Source: Elysia chlorotica | Taxonomy: Eukaryota > Mollusca > Gastropoda > Plakobranchidae | Length of the DNA: 64,000 nt | Reading direction: 5' to 3' | NCBI GenBank assembly: GCA_003991915.1 | Contig: RQTK01000001.1 | Span: 1,033,034-1,097,033 of the forward strand | Shown: piece by piece, positions 23,533-64,000 of the stretch | How positions within the stretch are numbered: position 1 is the stretch's first letter | Layout: each line of letters begins with the position of its first letter | Made by a program: the position numbers and the translations under genes | The notes under the pieces: generated by a model | Databases searched by the model: none | Told to the model about the DNA's origin: nothing | What the model saw: the letters and a program-made list of their open reading frames with translations, nothing else

Positions 23533-23816
23533 CATTTGCAATGGGCCAATGTCAATGTGTCACATAAATCTTACTTACAAAACAGCAAGATGAAACAATT
23601 TATAAGACTTGTAGATAGCAATTCACCTCTAAAAACTTTGCCTGTGACAAATTTCCATTTGTCTAACCCCTAAAAATCTGCTTACTTGATAACATATCTG
23701 GCAAACTGAAAACAATAGCTCAATTAGCAAAGGATGCATTTTTTTACTTAGAACGGACATAGACTTGGATTGGATTGCACCTTGTCATTGTTCTGTGGAA
23801 AAAAAAGGAGAGAAAA
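23533..23816 (+). other. Predicted 5'UTR part of RSPRY1 coding exon 1
   Basis: A strong acceptor (TTTCTCCAG ending at 23532) precedes the RSPRY1 start codon without a better one between. The 284 nt to the ATG hold several short upstream ATGs. An in-frame extension to 23775 exists (MHLVIVLWKKKERK before MGACVC), but the MG start matches the internal MGNSCIC of the human protein and is preferred. Confidence 0.35.
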
Positions 23817-57888
<34,072 letters not shown>

Positions 57889-59221
57889 TGCTCAGGAGTT
57901 TGTTCTTCACTTGTGTCATTATGGAGACAACATGAACACTTCTTGTCTTCTATAAAGACATACATACTCTTTAATCCTGTCATGGAGGCAACATAAACAC
58001 TTCTTGTCTTCTATATATATATAGAGACTATATTTTTCCTGAACTATTAATCTTTTGAGCTCTTGAAAGCATTGAAATCCATATGTACAGCACATCCACA
58101 CTGGTCTCACTCAAAGTTAGAGTGCGTTTCATATTCCTATCCAGTCCATGCTTCTGAAGAACTTGTAACTTAACTCTCATCTACGCTCAGAAAGGGACTG
58201 AAGAAGACTACTGTTGTATAAACAGACTGCTGTGTGATTCTTTGTCATGGAAGAAGATTTTTTTCTGTACAGACAACTTTTACATGTTGCTGAATCAAGA
58301 ATGTAGAATGAAGGAGTGACAATTCAACTTGTGGACGATTTTTCAATTTTCTTTTTCGCTGGTGTATATGACTGAAGAGAGATGCTTCAGGTCTTTGGCT
58401 GTTTCAACTCCTTCTAAGCCATGATAAAACAAAACTGTGAACAAGTTGTGCAATAATCCCTCAATAATGTGGCAGTATCAACCTCCTGTGGCTGATCTAT
58501 TTTCACTCTTCTCTCTCTTCACAAATGTTAAGTATGTTGTGTTAAAAATCACACAGCCCTTGCGTAGGCGGAAAGTTTTATATCTCAAGCCTATACTTCT
58601 TATTTCTTTAACCAAACCATGGGAACTTATAGGGCTTCACTATTGAAGAAAAATAGTAGAAACTTTCTATTATGTGAGCAGTAGGCTATTTAAAATAATA
58701 TGCTTTTTTTTATATAATGAATACATTTTTTAATGTATGAGCTCTGCATATTTGAGGTTTGGCTACCTAGGTAGATAAAGTGCATTGCTAAAATTGTTGG
58801 TGATTTAGTATTTTTAAACTTTGGAGAGAAAATATCTAAAGGATGTCATATTAATACTGCCTTCTTAAGAAATTGCATTTTATTGCAATTTGAGAAACTA
58901 TTTTCCCAGATCATCTCTCCCTACTGCTTTTTAATGGGTCCTAAATCCTCACAGTAATTTTACTCAATTAAAAAAAAAAAAAAAAAAAGAAAACACCAGA
59001 TATGAAAAAACATTTTTTAATTCTGTGATTGAAGTACAAAAGGCTTTAACTAATACTTTTTTTTCTTAATCTTGAGGCAATTAAAAACAGAAACATAATG
59101 TTGAATATTGTCAAGTATATTGGGAATTATCTTTATATCAGTCTGTGTGCTGAAACAAGTAAGTGTCACATCATGTGTATCTCATAAGCTATGATTGTTT
59201 AATGTTCTCATATCAAATAAA
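57889..59221 (+). other. Probable RSPRY1 3'UTR
   Basis: Non-coding sequence after the TGA with a first clear AATAAA at 59216-59221. Further AATAAA motifs occur near 59607 and 59793, so longer forms are possible. Confidence 0.5.
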
Positions 59222-60910
59222 GTATCAAATTTAATGCTCAGCGGCTGCCCGATACTTTATCCCCCACTAAGTCACGGCAAATTCTACTTATAGCCCTTGT
59301 GTCTTTTAAGCCATTGGTGCAAAAGATAAATCTAACATTGCTGACATGGTGTGTCTGTTTTCTTGTCACTAGACCCATCATGTGCTCTTTTATTAGTCTT
59401 TTTTTTTTGTTATGTGTCAATTTTTTTTTTTCAGATTTAATTATTTAAAGTGGATATTGGATATGACAAATGCAGAGTGCTTTGTTGTGACTGAAGTGTA
59501 ACTATTTGGGTGGTTTTTTTTGTATGATTCACTGAAAATAACTAATGTCAAGTTATTCATGATTCCTCATTGATAGAGGAAATTTTCATGTGACTGCTAA
59601 TCAGTGAATAAAAGTTAAGGAAGTGTGTGATGGGGGATGAATGTATTGTACATTGACATTCCTAGTCAGAAGAACAGTGGAGCAGTGTCAGCTGTGCAAG
59701 CAAGATCGAAAAATAGAGATCTAATTATATGAGTTTTTAGCAGGTTGTATTGTCATAATCCTTGTTTTGGGGTAAACAAAGATATTTGTAAAATAAACAA
59801 ATAAATAGATAAAGCAAGGTGCAAGTTATCCATTGAGAATCAATTTTATTTTATGCTTATTAAGAAACAGTCTGGTGCATTATAAATAATTGTAATCCTT
59901 GAGGTGCTTAATGATAATTGCACTTAACTTATGGGAAAATGGCAAAGGTTGGTTCCTCCTCAATAAAAGCCCAGTGCAATAATAACCCCTCCCCAAAATA
60001 AGCCAATGTGTCAAATTGTGTTTAAAGTTGGCGCCAAACCCCTGAAGGTGAACATAAGACAAATCACAAATAACCAGATTTGGTCTTTTGTTTTGTGGGC
60101 AGTAAAATGGTTTAGGCTGGCCAAAATTATTGTCATTTTATTTGTGCTTATCAAATTAAAAGCAAACAAATTAGAGGAATATTTGATGAAACATATTTCT
60201 TTAACAATTCATGCTTAAGAAACACATTCATTGAACTATCAAATATTTTTTTTTTTTTACGTTTATAATTCTTTAAAAGCTTATGTTGCCACTATCTTGA
60301 CACACTTAGGACTGACTTACTTGACTTAAGGCTGCATCGCATCCCAGTTCTTTGTCTGCTACACTTCGGCAGCCTCCTCAATCTGTGGTGTGTTGCCTCC
60401 ACCCTTCCCTGTTCTGGGCAAGTTAAGTGATCATTTCTAGGTCTTTAAAATTTTTTTAGTCTAATTGGATGGTCTGTTAGTGCTAGGTCTCTGTTGAGCA
60501 CTATTTGCAGAGTTGATTTTGGTCGCCCTGCCAATCTGATGCAGCACTGGATAAAATAGGCTCTTAAACCGTTACGCTTAAAAACAAAAACAGCACACAG
60601 AAATGCTACAAAATAAAATTAATACACACAAAATTTAATTTACAATTTGTTGGAAGTAAAGAAAAGGATAATTTATTATTTGCATGTTCTCAAGCTGTGA
60701 AGTGATGTAGTTTGTGTGCCATGGAGTGTTAGAACCCTGGGGGGTGCTGTTTGTGTGCCATACTTTGAATCTATGAATGATTGTGACAATTTGTTTGATC
60801 CATGCTTAATTCGTTGATGTCCCAGTGTGCAAGCTGTCTCCCAGATACGTGATATCCACATAGTTTTTTCATCAAGTTTGATTGTTTTTGAACCATGAGT
60901 TTGTTTTCTG

Positions 60911-61120
60911 TTTTGTGGACGGATCCCAAGACCAATTTTATGCGCTGCCACACAAAGACAGGGTGGGAAAATCGTGTGTGAGCTGGTCATATTATACTGA
61001 TGACGACCCAACCTGTATGGGACGAAATCACACTACGAAACTTTTAATTTTGGGTTGGAACCAGGGACCCTCTGATTAGAAGACCAGTGCTCTATCACTA
61101 GTGTCAGTTCGCCCCCCTGG
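60911..61120 (-). mobile_element. SINE copy downstream of RSPRY1 (minus)
   Basis: The reverse-strand head (CACTAGTGATAGAGCACTGG) and body with GGTTGGGTCGTCATCAG match the family. The tail core is missing. Confidence 0.7.
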
Positions 61121-62497
61121 AACTGTGAGGGATGCCATAGGTATTTTTCATTATAGTATGTAACATTTTTTGCTTATTCTTCCATTGTGTCTATGACTGT
61201 TGAAGGGTGAAGTTATTTGTTTTGTTGGGGGTTTTTTAGTACATCAAAGTGGGTGGTAAAAAGAAAAAAAACAACTCACAAAGTTCTTACCACTAGCACT
61301 CTTGTTACATGAACTGGTGCAAATATGTGCGCTACAGAGGAAGAATAAAAAGATGTCCGTTTCAGTGAGCATCAATTTTCTGTGAATAAGATTGCTTTGT
61401 TAGGATGCACAAAAAAGATTTGAGGATTGAATTGTTATTCTGTATCAAAGTGGAGAGGTTATATTTCTTTTCACAGAATAAACAGTTGAGCAGATTTTAC
61501 TCAATCAATGTTTAAAAGCAGCTACTATGAACTCCTTCTGCTACCAAATAATGTTCTTTCTTCTTCAAATTCATTCTCACCCATACTAGCTGAATCTCTT
61601 CAAAATATTAAAAATATAAACATTTCAGCACTCTGGTAGTGTTTCCATTTGAAGCTCGAGATAAAAATGAGCCTTCAGCTTATTTTCCAAAGAGCCAAGC
61701 TGTTAGTTTCAGTGTTGGTGTTTATTACACAGACGGTTGGTGTTTTTTATTTTTTTCTGTTTTTTTTTTTTTCTAAAGCGCAAAGAACAAACCTTTTTCA
61801 AGTATTCAAAGAAAAATCCTTTTGTCTGAGTTGAACTTGGTTAGTACTCATGCTTTGTAGCATAGTATTTCAATCACAAATATTGAGAATTTATATTTAT
61901 TGATAGAATTTTTAAGCTCTATGGTTAATAAATTATATTGCATGCAACTGAGGACTCTTTTTGATAACTATTTAACCCCCACTTTCCAAGTGAGCTAAAC
62001 AAAATTGTGAGACTGCATTGATATTGTGGACTCATTCTTTACGCTATGTTTCTACATTGCATCTTAACTTAATCTACTTAATTTCAGTGTTTTGAACATT
62101 GTTGGGAGTGATATGAACTGTGCCATGTAACCAACCTTAATGATCCCTTAGGTAAGGTAGTTAACACTATTCTTTTTACCTTAGTCAAGACTATTGGTTT
62201 CTCTTGTTTTTTTTCTTCTTTATTTTCCGTCAACGATCCTGAATGTGTGAGTGGTCTGAGTTGTCACAGGTTTATTTATATTTCGTGATGTAAAACCCAC
62301 ATGGTACTAAAGAAGATAATGTAAGCATTTACACTGCAATTTTTTGCACTTTTGGGAACATTTTAATCTTAAATTTCAAGACTTTAAAATGAGACGGACA
62401 GGGAAAAAAAGAGTGAATCAAGAAGCTTGTTAGCAACAGAGCCTAAGCATGATTATACATGATAAAGTGAAAGTTATCAGACAGTTCGGTGCTCGAT

Positions 62498-62579
62498 CAT
62501 AATCTAGATATTGTGTATAAGTGTGTAGAAACTCATGGGAGCTAGTTTCTACACACTTATACACAATATCTAGATTATG
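62498..62579. repeat. Perfect 36-bp inverted repeat with 10-nt loop
   Basis: 62498-62533 is the exact reverse complement of 62544-62579. The loop is CATGGGAGCT. It could fold into an uninterrupted RNA or DNA hairpin. No flanking target duplication or known element was recognised. Confidence 0.9.
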
Positions 62580-64000
62580 TGTTTTAGGTTGCAAAAATTG
62601 TTTGTTGTATTAAATCTAGTATCTTATTCAAGATGGACTTAGATACCATCTGGATGTTATTATCATTATGTTTTAACACTGCGTTTTAGCAAGCTTTGTA
62701 CAATTTAAGATCCAGTTTTTATGTGTGTTGTTGTTTTTTGTTTAAGAGTAAGTAAAACTAATTTACAAAAGCTAAGTTTGAGTTTCATATATTAATTTCT
62801 TAGGCATGTTAATGTATCCAAAGTTTTCTCTCTGGCTGGGACAAAAGATTTTGTATTGTTTTGATTTGTCAATACTACAGAAACAGAAACTTCCTTTTTT
62901 TTTTTCTATTTTGTTTTGATCAAAAGTCTTTTTCAAACGCAGTTAAAATTTTAAGAAATACCTATTCTATTTATAAAAAAAATTATTGCAGGCATACTAT
63001 CTTGTGATTGCAATCAAACTTGGGGTATCAAAACATGCTACATTCTTATGGATATCTCTTACTATCGGAATTCCTTGTATTCAAATTTCATAGAAGCCAT
63101 TTTCTATTCTTGAAACAGATGCCACAGAGATCTAAACCTAAGCCAAACTAAGATAATGAGGTTTTACAGCCTGTTTTCCTCATTCTTAATTGGCTGTAGA
63201 GACATAATATATAGAGTTAAATAACTAAAGTAGGCACCAAATTTAGTCAGGGGCTTTCTCTATATACGAGAAAGGAAAGAGATAAGAAAACAAAATCTAT
63301 GATTTGCACTAGATATTGCATTGAGTTGCAGCCTGCTTCCATATCTGGAGGTTTACCATACACGCACACACTTTGTTAATTTGTTTTGCATGTATTTTTA
63401 AGTATTGCAGTGCATGAAAATATTGATTTCTTTTTTTTCTTCTTTTTTTACCAAGAATAATTTCAATTTTTCCACATTTCTTGATTCTTCAGAGAGGAGC
63501 TGCTAGTTTGAAAAAGTATTTATCTGATTTGATTTCAATATTGCTCTGTTTTATTTTATTTTATCTTCAGTTCTGTCATAAGTTCTTCGTAAACATTTTT
63601 TTTTGCTTCTCTATAGACTGGGGGCAATGCAGAACAATGTGACCTTTCCTACTTAATAACTGTTGCTCAGATCAAATGTTTGTGATGTACGCTCGTATGA
63701 TATCATGATATTATACTGAACAAGAATTTTGTCCTTCCTGTTTCTTATTAGGTGAGATATGAGGAAAACGCCTAGTTTATTTCACTTCTCGAAAATATAA
63801 TAAAACAATTAAAATTAATGTTATACCTAGTTTTGTTTTTAGTGTGATACTGAAAAAAATGTTATTGATTTTCTGGATTGGTACTATTGATGATCTGTTT
63901 GGATTTTTGAGAATGAAGCAACAGCATGTGAATGGTTGATGTTATTGTGTAAGAATGTTTTGATCAACAATGTTATTTGCTGTGTACCTGTATGGGTTCC

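Larger units (their letters stand above)
59222..64000. other. Downstream intergenic or extended 3'UTR, no gene seen
   Basis: AT-rich, with only short featureless ORFs. Contains one SINE copy and a long perfect inverted repeat. Confidence 0.5.

Overview
This is animal nuclear DNA, most likely from a gastropod mollusc. The genes are intron-rich with GT-AG introns, the background is AT-rich, microsatellites are abundant, and a tRNA-derived SINE occurs in at least ten full or partial copies with a tail core (TATAGTGCTGACGTTGGACG then CAACTC repeats) of a kind I associate with mollusc genomes. The lineage call is inference; the gene calls come from reading exons and splice sites. Region by region: 1-2.5 kb is repeat-packed (GACA and CAT microsatellites, four or five SINE pieces). 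A promoter-like segment with a CRE and an E-box lies near 3.2-3.7 kb. A long 5' region leads to the unbroken 1130-codon reading frame of a MEP-1-type C2H2 zinc-finger protein (6636-10028, +), followed by about 3.8 kb of AT-rich probable 3'UTR. On the minus strand, 16530-20894 holds a three-exon, 149-aa homologue of the ciliary protein CFAP90 (C5orf49). Its start faces, head to head, the probable first exon of an RSPRY1 homologue (+), whose 15 coding exons (23817-57888) splice in perfect phase to a 613-aa SPRY plus RING E3 ligase. RSPRY1 intron 11 is 24.3 kb long and contains, on the opposite strand, a complete second gene (33724-45391). That nested gene encodes an unrecognised charged, coiled-coil-rich protein of 727 aa and appears to have two alternative coding first exons, each exactly 61 nt. 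The remaining sequence is intronic or intergenic, with SINEs, two decayed LINE pieces, a MITE with TA target duplication, long microsatellites and a perfect 36-bp inverted repeat near 62.5 kb. Functionally, MEP-1 family proteins act with Mi-2 in chromatin repression, RSPRY1 is a ubiquitin ligase and CFAP90 is an axonemal protein. They are neighbours rather than a pathway, apart from the probable shared promoter of CFAP90 and RSPRY1. I did not find a defence system, viral gene or biosynthetic cluster. The most unusual observations are gene-structural: the nested antisense gene with twin 61-nt first exons, a very recent 160-bp tandem duplication copying one of its splice donors, and an 11-nt microexon in RSPRY1.
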